Assembly: GCF_043290135.1 (NCBI RefSeq)
Contig: NC_134702.1
Coordinates: 81,848,817 to 81,912,816 of the forward strand
Direction: 5' to 3'
Source of the DNA: Rhipicephalus microplus
Lineage: Eukaryota > Arthropoda > Arachnida > Ixodida > Ixodidae
DNA length: 64,000 nt
The translations under genes and the position numbers were made by a program. The notes beneath the pieces were generated by a model. That model saw nothing but the letters and a program-made list of their open reading frames with translations, ran no database searches and was not told the origin of the DNA. This document shows, piece by piece, positions 54,790 through 64,000 of the stretch. Every line of letters begins with the position of its first letter. The stretch's first letter is position 1.

Positions 54790-56187
54790 ATGACATCTGG
54801 TGGAGGTGCTTCCCGGCCTATGTACCGAAAGCCTCCCTCCAGCCGAGAGCCGAGCCCACATCGTCAATGGAACATCGACGCCAACGCTGAGCAGCGAGCC
54901 AGCCTCCAGCAGCAAGGGCTTCCGCAAGAGTTCGGGCCTCTACTTGACCCATTCCAGAAGACTAAAACCCTGAACTTGACCACTGCGACGATGACAGCCC
55001 CAGTACCAACTATGCCCAGCCCACTCGAGCAGCATAAGGAGCCTCTCACTTTCCGAGGATCATAGTTTGAAGACCCAGAAAGCTGGCTTAAGACTTACGA
55101 CAGAGTCGTCACCTTGAACAGCTTGGACACCGGCGAAAAACTTCGCCGCGTCTGCTTTTACTAAGAAGACGCCGCGAAGACATGGTCCGAGAACCGAGAA
55201 CCCACCCTACGAACCTGGGATGTCTTTCGAACGACGTTCCTGAGCACCTTCGTTAGCGTCGTTTGCAAGGAACGTACCGCTACTGCCTTGAAGACACGTG
55301 TTCAACTTCCCAACGAAAGCGTTAAAATATTTGTGGAAAAATGACCAGTCTGATCCGTCACGCCGACCCCAGCATGACCGAGAAGATACTGAGTTTCCTT
55401 ATAAGAATGTGAAGCAAGAACTCTTCGCCAGACTAATCAGGAACCCACCGAAGACGGTCGCTGAATTCGCCTCAGAAGCATTCACATTTAAGAATACGCT
55501 CGCAATGCCGACACGGCAATACAACCGCAGCGTCTCAGCTACACGCTACGATGACATCCAAGCGCTGGGAACCACTGACCTGCGTGAGATGATCCGAGCG
55601 ATTGTACAAAAGGGGCTGCGGAAAATGCTACCTTCAGCGCTGTTTCAAGTGGACTCCATCGCGGACGTCGTATGCTAGGAGATCCAGCATTCGCTGGGCG
55701 TTCCTCATCTTCCACAGCCACAGGTGCAAGCCATGAGCTTTTGTTGCAGCAACCCGCCAGCAGGCTCTTCTTCCACGCCCACGCCAAGACGCTGCATAAG
55801 TGGAATTTCGACGCAAAACAACATCGCCCTTTCCCCATCCCCCCGTCGTCATACTGCCCTCCAGCCGGCCAGCGATACACGGTGAGGAAAACCGACATTT
55901 GGTGCGCTCTCGACCATCGCACACTTTTCTACCACTGCCGGGAAGCTGGCCACACCTACTGTCAGTGCCAGTACCGACAAATGGGGCTACGTGGTTCCGA
56001 CGTGAACGCGCCGTGTCCACAGCAAGGTGAACGGCCTCTAAATATCGCCGACCACCTTGCAGGAGCGCAGTTGACACCCCAGCGACCTCACTGTTTGCCG
56101 CCGCCAGCCCGCTACATGTCACCGCAACGCCGACAGCACACCGGCCCTACTTCAGGCCATTCCCCGAGCCCGTACTCGGAAAACTGA
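54790..56187 (+). pseudogene. gag fossil of the second Ty3 element
   Basis: After a Pro/Ser-rich start, broken frames from about 55.06 kb give a gag core: PESWLKTYDRVVTLN, EKLRRVCFY, AAKTWSENREPTLRTW, FRTTFLSTF. Stops lie at 55.16 and 55.34 kb. A CCHC knuckle relic (HCREAGHTYCQC, about 55.93 kb) has lost its first Cys. The core resembles that of the 13-kb Ty3 Gag in layout but is clearly a different family. Confidence 0.65.
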
Positions 56188-56414
56188 GGGCAGCAACCGA
56201 AAGAAGTGTCGTTGCTGTACGACGAACTGCCGAAGATCTTCCGCAGCCGACTACCACAACGCAACGAATCTTCAAGAACGCGACGTCACCTCAATGTAGT
56301 CCTGACGTCAAAACTTCACGGCTTGAAGAAGACCTGATGACGCAACAGCTAAACAGCGGTACAAACCACCGTAGCCGTGATCACACGCCACGACGCAACT
56401 GCACTGCACGACGA

Positions 56415-56785
56415 TGAGCCAGTGATCTCGACGTACTTCTCGACGGCCACCAAGTCACTACTCTCGTCGACACTGGAGCCGATTATTCCGTCGTCAGTGG
56501 TCATCTCGCAACGAAGCTGAAGAAAGTGAAGACTGAATGGCAAGGCCCCATAATTCGGACAGCTGGAGGTCATTTAATAACGCCGACTGGAGTATGCACA
56601 GAAAAAGTCACCATTAGTAACGAGACTTATCCAGCGAGTTAGGTAATACTAGAACATTGCTCCAGGGATGTGACATTCGGGATTGAATTCCTAAGTCAAT
56701 ATGGTGCTGTTATCAACCTGAGGTCTGAGTCAATAACAATAGCTTCAGAAAACACGCTAACAACACCCCAAAAACCAAGGAACTA
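56415..56785 (+). pseudogene. retropepsin-like protease fossil
   Basis: DVLLDGHQVTTLVDTGADYS keeps the catalytic DTGA (Asp codon 56469-56471). A C-terminal IEFLSQYGAVINL segment corresponds to the usual G-x-DFL-x-x-x-x-A motif, with IEFL here. One in-frame stop lies near 56.64 kb. The RT that should follow is missing. Confidence 0.7.
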
Positions 56786-56789
56786 CGCA

Positions 56790-56977
56790 TTAAAGGGGCC
56801 CTGAAACACCTATTCATGTAACCACGGAACGAATCCACTGGAAGAGCTTATTGCCTCACGTATTCAACGCTGCAAAAATATTAGGAATCAGTCTTGTACG
56901 AGCAGAGTTACAAAGATTTGTCGCACACTGTCAACGCATTCTCTCTTCTCTCGTCCCGACGGAAGCGCTGGAAGCTA
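56790..56977. mobile_element. MITE-like fragment starting TTAAAGGGGCCC
   Basis: A sharp junction from protease sequence to TTAAAGGGGCCCTGAAACAC, which I recall as a common tick repeat end. There is no matching second end before the next element. Confidence 0.4.
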
Positions 56978-57065
56978 ATACCCGTGTCACACGGGGCAAC
57001 TTAAGTGCACTTTGAGCGAGTGCACTTATCATCAATGCATTTATCATGATCAAGTGCACTAATTA
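56978..57065. repeat. palindrome-rich MITE fragment
   Basis: Contains ccgtgt-c-acacgg, a perfect 9-bp inverted repeat aagtgcact...agtgcactt (7-nt spacer), and ATCATGAT/ATGCAT palindromes. It probably represents a MITE end that inserted next to the 3' LTR. Confidence 0.5.
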
Positions 57066-57486
57066 TCATCATTATTTCTTAGCCACCACGCCGCACCTCT
57101 CGCTGATTTAAAATGTGGGGTTTGACGTCCCAAATCCACCACATGATTTTGAGAGACGCCATAGTGGAGGACTCCAGAAATCTTGACCACCTTGGGTTCT
57201 TAAACGTGCACCCAAATCTGAGCACACGGGCCTACAGCATTTCCGCCTTCATTGGAAATGCAGCCGCCGCAGCCAGTATTTGATCCCACGACCTGCGGGT
57301 CAGGAGCCGTGTACTTAAGCCACTAGACCACCACGGTGGGCTGTCGCACCTCTCGCGCCGCTCATGCAGAGCTCGACCTGCGCAAGAACAGAACGAGTTC
57401 ACCCGTCTGGCGTGTCGGACGCTGGCAACCAAAGAATAAAGTGGCGAGATTGGCACGGCCCCGTCGGCCGCCTCCACGACGTCGTC
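57066..57486 (+). repeat. 3' LTR of the decayed element, split by a SINE
   Basis: The left part is 57066-57103 and the right part 57345-57486. Together they restore the order seen in 52427-52640. The last bases before the primer site are missing. Confidence 0.55.
57104..57344 (-). mobile_element. full-length Ruka-like SINE inside the LTR
   Basis: A complete minus-strand copy with body, GC-rich linker and tRNA-like head (CCACCGTGGTGGTCTAGTGG on the minus strand). A perfect 12-bp TSD, cgcacctctcgc, lies at 57092-57103 and 57345-57356. It is the cleanest full-length SINE insertion here and post-dates the LTR element. Confidence 0.9.
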
Positions 57487-57950
57487 CCACGTGTTTCCAA
57501 TGAAAATTACTCTACTATGATAGAGCTTAAAGCCGTCTCTTGGGTCTCACAATATGCGTTTATGAAAAGAGGGTAACAAAAAACTGGGTAACTACGTGCT
57601 CTACTATGGGAGAGCGCAAAACCGTCCCTTGGGCCTCAATATAGCACTACAAAGTGTGTGTTCTGAAAAAGTTAACTTATAGTACAATACTGCACGACAA
57701 CGTTTTGTGGCAGGACAGCCAAAGCTACGTGGGCGAAGCTTCCTCTGCACATGTGTTACTGCGCCAAGTAGTCTGTTTTCGTGCGATTTCGGCTTCACAA
57801 GCGTATCTAACATGCACTTTTAGGGGCGAAGCTCCTTATAGCGGCACCCGTTCGTCCCTTGTAGCCGTTGTAGTATGTAACAAGTATAACATTTTGACCT
57901 CCAAGGTCGTGCCGGGAGAGATTTCTTCTGTGCGCCGTTGAACAATAAAA
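57487..57950. other. unannotated stretch
   Basis: An approximate duplication (CTCTACTATG...AGAGC...AAAGCCGTCTCTTGGGTCTCA near 57.51 kb and CTCTACTATGGGAGAGCGCAAA...GGGCCTCA near 57.60 kb) is visible. No gene. Confidence 0.45.
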
Positions 57951-57956
57951 AAAATA

Positions 57957-58500
57957 GTGCTCAATGTACATGCCAATGGCTGCTAATGGGGAATGAGAGA
58001 CAGGAGCATACGGCTTTTAGTTAAAGCGCACATTGCAATCTCCATTAGCAGCCATTGGCATGTACATTGAGCACTATCTGACAAGAGAGGGTTGCTACGT
58101 TATACTCGCTGGGTGTAACCTCCTTAGTTTTAGAAAGGTTTAGCGAGCGTTGAGCCGCAGTGCCAGTAATACAATGAACTGGTATATACCGTGGATGAAC
58201 TCGAGGTTGATAAAAGTGGGAAGTAGATAAAAAGCGCAAGCCATAAGAAAGTAAAAGCCCAATTTTCCTGTCTCTTATTTGCCATTAGCAGCCATTGGCA
58301 TGTACATTGAGCACTATCTGACAGGAAAAGGTTGCTACGTCACACTCGCTGGGCGTAACCTCATTGGTTTTAAAAAGGTTTAGCGAGCGTTGAGCCGCAG
58401 TGCCATGACTACAGTGAACTAGTATATACCATGAATTCGAAGTGGTTAACGGTGGGAGGTAGATACGAACCGCAAGCCGTAAGAAAGTGTGCGTGTGCCA
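57957..58500. repeat. 240-bp tandem duplication with an inverted third piece
   Basis: Direct units start at 58042 and 58282 (CCATTAGCAGCCATTGGCAT), each running through GGTTGCTACGT, CGCTGGG(T/C)GTAACCTC, GGTTTAGCGAGCGTTGAGCC and GTATATACC. A 35-bp inverted copy of the unit start lies at 57957-57991. Units differ by scattered substitutions. Confidence 0.88.
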
Positions 58501-58599
58501 CCTCTCGTTTAGTCCTTGGAATGTCCGCTGTATGGCGGTGCTTCTATATAGGGAATATATGATGACAGGATGCGAGATGGTGGTACGTGGAGTGTTGAA

Positions 58600-58780
58600 A
58601 AGATGGATGAACGGACAGACAGACAGATGCATGGATGGACGCATGGATGGACGCTTGAACGCACGTAGGGCCGGATGCATGGACCAACGCAGGGACGGGC
58701 GGATGGACGGTCACACAGACGGACGCATGGACGGACGGAAGCAAGAACGAATGGACGGACGAATGCTTCGCCCCACTCTC
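58600..58780. repeat. GGAC/GGAT/GACA minisatellite
   Basis: An imperfect tetranucleotide array (ATGGACGGACG types). It ends GAATGCTTCGCCCC, half of the hairpin motif seen at 11.56 and 50.16 kb. Confidence 0.9.
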
Positions 58781-59713
58781 CATCATTCACTCCGTGGATA
58801 TGCTGCCATTTTTTTTCTTACGAGCACCATGTAGTACATCTTACAGTTAAATGAGAAGAAATAAATAACTTGTTCATTTCTGAGGGAAAGAACATAAGAT
58901 TTTTCGAAACGTTGAGATTTATTTCAGAAGGAAAAAAAACTACGGCCGAGCAGGTGCTGGGCGATCGGAACAAAGTAAGGCCAGCAAATCATTTCCTAAG
59001 TTTCAGTGCACACTTGGTAGGCATCATTGTTTTCATTCTTTTAGAGACGCAAGAACATGCAGGAGACGCTCACGTTATTTTTTAACAGACGTGAAGGCAG
59101 CAACGAGAAGCAGAAATTTTGACAACAATCGGTCATGAGCGGGCGTCTGACGTTGCTGAATTGAAGTCGGTGGAACGCAATCTTTGCTCGGCCACGAACG
59201 CTGTTTCTTTTTTTTGTTTTTGTTTTTCACAATCAACGAGGTAATATACATGATCGCGTCTGTTACCCAGGCAACGCGTGAACGACTCCCTCCGTAGGCA
59301 CTGACGGGAGCGGTGCTACGGTACGCGATCTTCAACGCTATATATCGTATCAACAATATTAGGCAGCCGAAACACTGAGCACGTATGCAACGCAATTTAG
59401 GAAAAGGGTCATTGGTTTTACGTACAGTTTCCAATCGCACCTTTTCTTCCAAGCGGCTGGTGTTGCTAAAGATTGGCAGGTGTTCGGTGTCACGTTCAAG
59501 GCGGTTATAGTGATTTGAGTCCCACTTCCGGTGATGATATCATTTTCACAAATGCTCGGTGTTTGCTTGTGCGGGAAAAGAAATATTTTACGACGCATCA
59601 CTGTCTTCGTTGCTCAACACCTGACAAACACGCATTCATACTCGCTCACAAGCTTCGATGTGAACTTGCTGGAAGCAAGTGACGCCATCGTTGTTTACCG
59701 GGACAGGAAAAAA
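58781..59713. other. unannotated stretch
   Basis: No supported gene. A duplicated ATTTCTGAGGGAAAG/ATTTCAGAAGGAAA phrase lies near 58.88-58.94 kb. Confidence 0.4.
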
Positions 59714-60235
59714 CTGCCAGATCCCATGTACAGTGGGAATCGATGACATGCGAGACACGAATGAGGGAGGTTAATATGTCACTTTCAAATCATCCCAACG
59801 TTACGAGTTAGAGGTAAATTACGCCGCACACGACCTTAATGTCATGATTATCATGTTTGGATGTGTCGTTTACCTTCGTCATTTATTCACGTCTCGTGAT
59901 GCTAAATTTAATATATGTAGGGCTAACGAAGTGGCCGCGAGCACGATATGAGCGTGGTACTTTGTCATGTTCTTACATGACACGCGTCTCATGATTATCA
60001 TGTTTGCACCAGTCATATACCTTTGTCATCCATTGACGTCACGTATACACCAAATTTGGTATATGCGGAGCTAGCGAAACGGTCTCAAGTGCATCATGAA
60101 GGGCCCACTATACTCCAATGTAAGTGGACGCACGCGCACACTGGGCACAGCAATGCCACGTTAGCAAAAAACGAGCGCTCTATAGACGAGAGCATGCCAC
60201 TCTCGCACCCAGGTGCCTTCGGTGGTATAACCTCA
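59714..60235 (+). mobile_element. dispersed 147-bp-unit repeat, copy 3
   Basis: Starts CTGCCAGATCCCATGTACAG and contains about two tandem units. It passes through AAGGGCCCACTATACTCCAATG, the uninterrupted equivalent of the LINE target site at 43062, and ends in the GCGCACACTGGGCACAGCAATG block. It therefore gives the pre-insertion sequence of copy 1. Confidence 0.8.
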
Positions 60236-61193
60236 CTGCCATTGACGTGAGAATTTGTTTGCAACTGCCAAGGCGCGCCTCGCTAGCATGGAATGCAGTG
60301 GCTCTGGGAGATTGAAATACGAAAAAGCGCCTGTTCACACTGAGCCCGCTTATAAAAAGTCATCTGTTTACCACTCAAGGAGAATTTAAAAAATTGCTGG
60401 AGTGGAAATGATTGCGCAGAAGTGAAGCCATTCCTCTGACAAGATGGCGGTTGTGGCGGCCATCGTACTAGGGGCATGATAAAGTATCACCGTTCAGCAA
60501 TTAAAAACGAAGCGTTTCCGTCGCACGCCCAACGAGTTTAATGTGGGAACTTTTTCGGGTCACATAGTGCTCCGAGTGCGTTTTACAGTTACTAGTTTTC
60601 CTTAATGAGCCTGTAATTGGAGGCAAAGTTCTTTGAATTCAGTTATCCATACTTGTTTCTGCGTGTTATTTCGTCGGGAACAACTATCTTTTAATATAGA
60701 ACTAACGTAGCATTTACATAATATCAAAGCCACTTGACCTTTAAGTGGGCACTATCAAAAAAGAACATGTTTCCGCCATCTTGGCAGTGGCAAAAGGTGG
60801 CTTCACTTCTGCTGGCAAGGCATTGCAGGAGCATCCACTCCAGCCATTTTTCTTTAATCCTCCTTGGTACCACTGCGCTGTCATCTGATGCGAGAAGAAA
60901 CAGCGCAAAAGGAAGAGATTGCTGAGCACTGCCTGTGAAGTTCACAGCGCATCGGAAATATCGTGTCGGTGCGGTGTTTTGCGATTGCACAGATTTCCGT
61001 CCACCACCTTAGGATATATACGCAATCAGCAGGAAAAACTACGAGTCCAGTGAAGTATACAAGTAAGTGTACTTATTGGGTTTGTTCAAGCACGACTCCA
61101 GATGTTTCATTTTACAGCAGCGGTTTGCGTGCAGTCTGCCTATAGTGTGAGGTCCAAAACTATTGCCGTACTCTTTCGCAGGCCACAAGTCGA
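60236..61193. other. unannotated stretch
   Basis: Nothing recognised. Frames up to 98 codons overlap on both strands without motifs. Confidence 0.4.
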
Positions 61194-61198
61194 TATTA

Positions 61199-61680
61199 GA
61201 GAGTTTTAGTACTGCGTACGCTGCGTACGTGGTGGCGTTGCGTACGTAAGGACGCAACGTCCTGCGTAGTGCGCATGCGCAGACCGCAACTCGCACGTAT
61301 CGCGTTACGTACGCAGCCGCTACGTACGCACGCATGAGATGCGTGCGTGCGTAAGTATGAGCTGATCGCGCCGCTCTCGATAAAGTTCGCGACAGCGCGA
61401 GGCTTCGTTTTACAAAATGGCGGCATCGAAAGCAAGCACCGACCGGCTCTGTGGCTTAAAATATGGCCATAATCTGGCTATAACACTTGGATTGGTTCAC
61501 ATTGGCTGTCAACAACACGCGCTTCTGTTTTGATCTACCAGATGGCGCAACACGCTTCACGCTCGCTACGTACGCGGGTACTACGGCGTACTAAAAGTCG
61601 ATTAGTGGCAAACGACGCCAAGTAACGCAAGGCGCTTGCGTGATGCGTACGTAGCACCATTCCACAGTACTAAAACTCTC
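61199..61680. mobile_element. 482-bp MITE with 16-bp terminal inverted repeats
   Basis: Ends are perfect inverted repeats, gagagttttagtactg (61199-61214) and its complement (61665-61680). TATTA flanks both sides (61194-61198 and 61681-61685), consistent with a TTA-type target duplication as in PIF/Harbinger, although the exact TSD length is ambiguous. The interior is non-coding and dense in the CGTACG palindrome near both ends. Confidence 0.85.
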
Positions 61681-61685
61681 TATTA

Positions 61686-62779
61686 TAGGATATACGTATT
61701 ACGACTCCCGCGTAGATGCACGCACCGTGCATGTTAGGTACAACTGCACCGGCCTACTATCGCAATGCGTGAACAGCGCGGAAAGCTTGAATTTACACTC
61801 GGTCGAGCTGCGACATGCCTTGACTGTCACTAGGCGAATCTACACGTGCTTTTGGCCGGCGTCAGCGTAAAATTTTATTATCGTGTTCTGGCTGGCACTT
61901 TTGCAGCGCGTGTGTGTTCCGAGTGCCCGGCAGGGCTGGCAATTGACAAGCGTGCGGTGCATGAGTGTAAGTTTGTACCAGATTCTAGCGCTACGTTCAC
62001 GCCGGCTTACAGCACAAATTTTGCCTTGTCACAGCCGAGGCACGCCACAGTTCGACTGAGTCGAAAGCAACTGCTTTCCGCTGTTCGCGGTTCTTTCAAT
62101 CGCAATAGAACGTACCCGACGAAGCTGCTTCCGTAGCCTGCAATTCACGTGCTGCAGACATTCCGGACTGTCTAGATAGAAAGGTCTCCTCGACGTTTTA
62201 CACGAAATCAGCATGAAATTACAGCACAGGAACAGCGCGACACATGCTTACAGCTGGACTCGAGTTGTGAAGTTTCGCGTTTGATTTGCAGAGCGTCTGC
62301 TCGCCTGGCACTTGAGAATGTTGCTTCGCCGCTCTTCCAACAGATGGCGCTATGCGCTTTTCAATATGGCAGCATGCACTGAGCTCGCTGTGTTCTGGCA
62401 ACGCCTCCTCTATGAAGATGCCTGCCACATCAGAAAAAAAAACAGCTGCCACACCCTTTCCCTCCTTCATTTTGAAAATGTTCTCGGTCGGTAGCGTCAC
62501 CTGTGGCGGACGGCGCAACTACGCAACACTTTGCATAGCCTCCGAAACAGCGGTGCACAGTTGCAGATCTCGGACAGCTCTCGACTGACGCGCCCCTATG
62601 GGCCGCAGATGAAGAGCGCTTAACTGGTACCACCCGTCGCCGTGATAATAGTGTCGGTCGCGAGCGCCCCCGCGCGGAGCTTGTTTAAAACTGAAGGCAG
62701 GCCAACTCCGCTGGGAGCACGAGCCATTCCTCGGGCATCTTTCAAGAGGAGGTGTTGGTTCTGGTGCATAAACTGACGC
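61686..62779. other. unannotated stretch
   Basis: Nothing recognised. A CAGATGGCGC phrase at 62.34 kb also occurs inside the neighbouring MITE (61.54 kb). Confidence 0.4.
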
Positions 62780-63814
62780 AAAGTGCGACATCCGTCCGTC
62801 AGCGCGGCTCCATGAAAACCGACGCGAAATGCGACATGCTGCATTTGGCGCCAATGCGTTACCCATGCAGCACTGCATCTGCCTCTTCCCAGACGGAGAG
62901 ACGCCGGAGGTGCTGAAACGCGCGTGCGTCAAAGGAACGCAGCGCGGCGCACGCCTGCGAGTATATGGCAAGACCGGTGCCTGGGGTGGCAACGCCGGCG
63001 TGAAAAAACAAACGCCGGCACGCACGCGCACCGGGTCACGTTGTAGTGTATTGGCGCATTGACTGTGGCACGTAGTCATGTTCTCACGGGACACGCACCT
63101 AATGTTTATCGTGTTTGCACCAGTCACATACCTTCGTCATCCATCAGCGTCACGTAAGGCCAAATTTGGTTTATGTGAAGCTAGTAAAAAGGCCGCAAGC
63201 GCATCATGAGTGTCGCAAGTAGTCATGTTCTTACATGACACGCATCTCGCGTTTATCGTGTATGGATGTGTCATTTACTATGTCATCCGTTCGCGCCACG
63301 TAATACCGAATTGGGTATATGTGAAGCTAGCGAAACGGCCACGAGCGCATCATGAGCGTGGCATTTAGTCATGTTGTTACATGACACGCATCTTATGTTT
63401 ATTATTTTTGCACTAGTCTCATACCTTCGTCATCCATTCACGTACCGTAACACCAAAATTTGTATATGTGACGCTAGCTAAATGGCCGCGAACGCATCGT
63501 TAGCGTGGCATGTAGTCAAGTTATTACATGACACGCATGTCATTAGTCTTATGTTAGGGTCTGTCGCTTGTGTTTGTCACGCAATCATGTCATACCATAC
63601 CAGTTTTACAACATGTGAACGAAACCACCGCAAGAGGAGCAAGGCCATGAAATGTAAATCATGACGTTAATGACATACTTGCCATGATTTTCATGTTGTG
63701 ACTAGTCAAATATGTTCTTCATGCAGTCTTGTTATGCCCTACAGAGTTGGGTATCGATGCCATTATCCAAACCGCCAGGAAGGAAGGAGGCCAGGAGAGC
63801 TAAAAGTCGTAGGC
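62780..63814 (+). mobile_element. dispersed 147-bp-unit repeat, copy 4
   Basis: It aligns in order with 48.91-50.11 kb: the GC-rich block (GCGTCAAAGGAACGCAGCGC), then about five tandem units with GTAGTCATGTTCTTACATGA and GCTAGCGAAACGGCC, then the unit with GGGTCTGTCGCTTGTGTT, then GGAGAGCTAAAAGTCGTAGG. A 202-codon minus frame across its left edge (62519-63127) is a chance frame. Confidence 0.8.
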
Positions 63815-64000
63815 GGCTACACAGACAGACAGACAGATAGACAGCCAGACGGACAGACGGACGGACGGACGGACGGACGGACGGATGGGCGGACGGATGG
63901 GTGGACGGACGGACAGACGGATGGATAGACGGGCGGACAGACGGACGGACGGACAGATAGACGGACGGACGGACGGACGGATAGACAGACGGACGGAAGG
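63815..64000. repeat. GACA/GGAC microsatellite, cut by window end
   Basis: GACAGACAGACAGATA changes into GGACGGACGGAC with scattered GGAT and GATA. It occupies the place of the GATA run in copy 1. Confidence 0.95.

Larger units (their letters stand above)
54430..56789 (+). mobile_element. 5' part of another Ty3 element
   Basis: A probable LTR (about 54.43-54.79 kb) ends at CCCATGACA, followed by a TGG-starting primer-like site (54798). A gag fossil and a protease fossil follow. The copy stops abruptly at 56789, where MITE sequence begins. RT, integrase and the 3' LTR are missing. Confidence 0.6.
52427..57486 (+). mobile_element. decayed LTR retroelement, a nest of later insertions
   Basis: Two copies of one LTR-like sequence in the same direction frame the region: 52427-52646 and, interrupted by a SINE, about 57066-57486. 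Shared blocks are AGAACAGAACGAGTTCACC, TGTCTGGCGTGTCGGACGCTGGCA and AATAAAGTGGCGAGATTGGC. After the left copy comes TGGTGACCTG (52648), resembling the tRNA-Trp-type primer site of CsRn1-like Ty3 elements. The first gag pieces follow. Inside sit a MITE, a piece of the dispersed repeat, part of another Ty3 element and palindromic MITE fragments. No intact frame remains. Confidence 0.6.

Noticed and set aside
62519..63127. 202-codon minus frame
   Set aside because: Half of it covers dispersed repeat copy 4, and the equivalent copy at 49 kb does not preserve it.

Overview
The window looks like repeat-dense, non-coding nuclear DNA of an arthropod, most likely a metastriate hard tick. The reasons are many copies of tRNA-derived SINEs resembling the Ruka-type SINE described from Rhipicephalus, an I-clade LINE ending in an ACC-repeat tail, Ty3-type LTR elements, a Penelope-like fossil, and long GATA/GACA/GGAC and ATGT microsatellites. 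I recognise no host protein-coding gene, rRNA, functional tRNA or CRISPR array. All comparisons were made by eye, so boundaries are exact only where a target-site duplication (TSD) or LTR edge is given.

Layout. 1-11.5 kb: AT-rich DNA with SINE fragments, a minus-strand Penelope-like fossil (3.1-4.2 kb), a CACGTG-rich patch holding a 44-bp SINE stub, and one copy of a tRNA-like-ended repeat. 11.56-12.38 kb: microsatellites and two copies of another tRNA-derived SINE, one forming a 24-bp perfect hairpin. 12.38-19.66 kb: a nest. An old minus-strand LTR element with 93/94-bp LTRs and only a decayed gag is split by a younger plus-strand Ty3 element with two 164-bp LTRs, a CGAG TSD, an intact gag and a heavily broken pol. 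19.7-42.7 kb: mostly unrecognised DNA with scattered SINEs, tandem repeats, a CpG-rich block of unknown nature (34.56-35.73 kb), a large foldback (39.4-39.9 kb) and a SINE split by a MITE (40.3-40.8 kb).

42.7-50.2 kb: a dispersed repeat with internal ~147-bp tandem units, interrupted by a 5.74-kb near-complete I-clade LINE with a perfect 11-bp TSD, an open 1182-aa ORF2 and an ORF1 broken by one missing base. 50.2-57.5 kb: a second graveyard, holding a transposase fossil, a LINE 3' end, and an LTR element interrupted by a MITE, by the dispersed repeat, by part of another Ty3 element and by palindromic MITE pieces, with a SINE inside its 3' LTR. 57.5-64 kb: a 240-bp tandem duplication, minisatellites, more copies of the dispersed repeat and a 482-bp CGTACG-rich MITE with 16-bp terminal repeats.

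The coding units serve only the transposition of their own elements. SINEs and MITEs would depend on LINE and transposase machinery, most of it not encoded here. The strongest results are the datable nested insertions and the LINE, which is one indel short of two complete ORFs. I found no clearly new defence or metabolic system.
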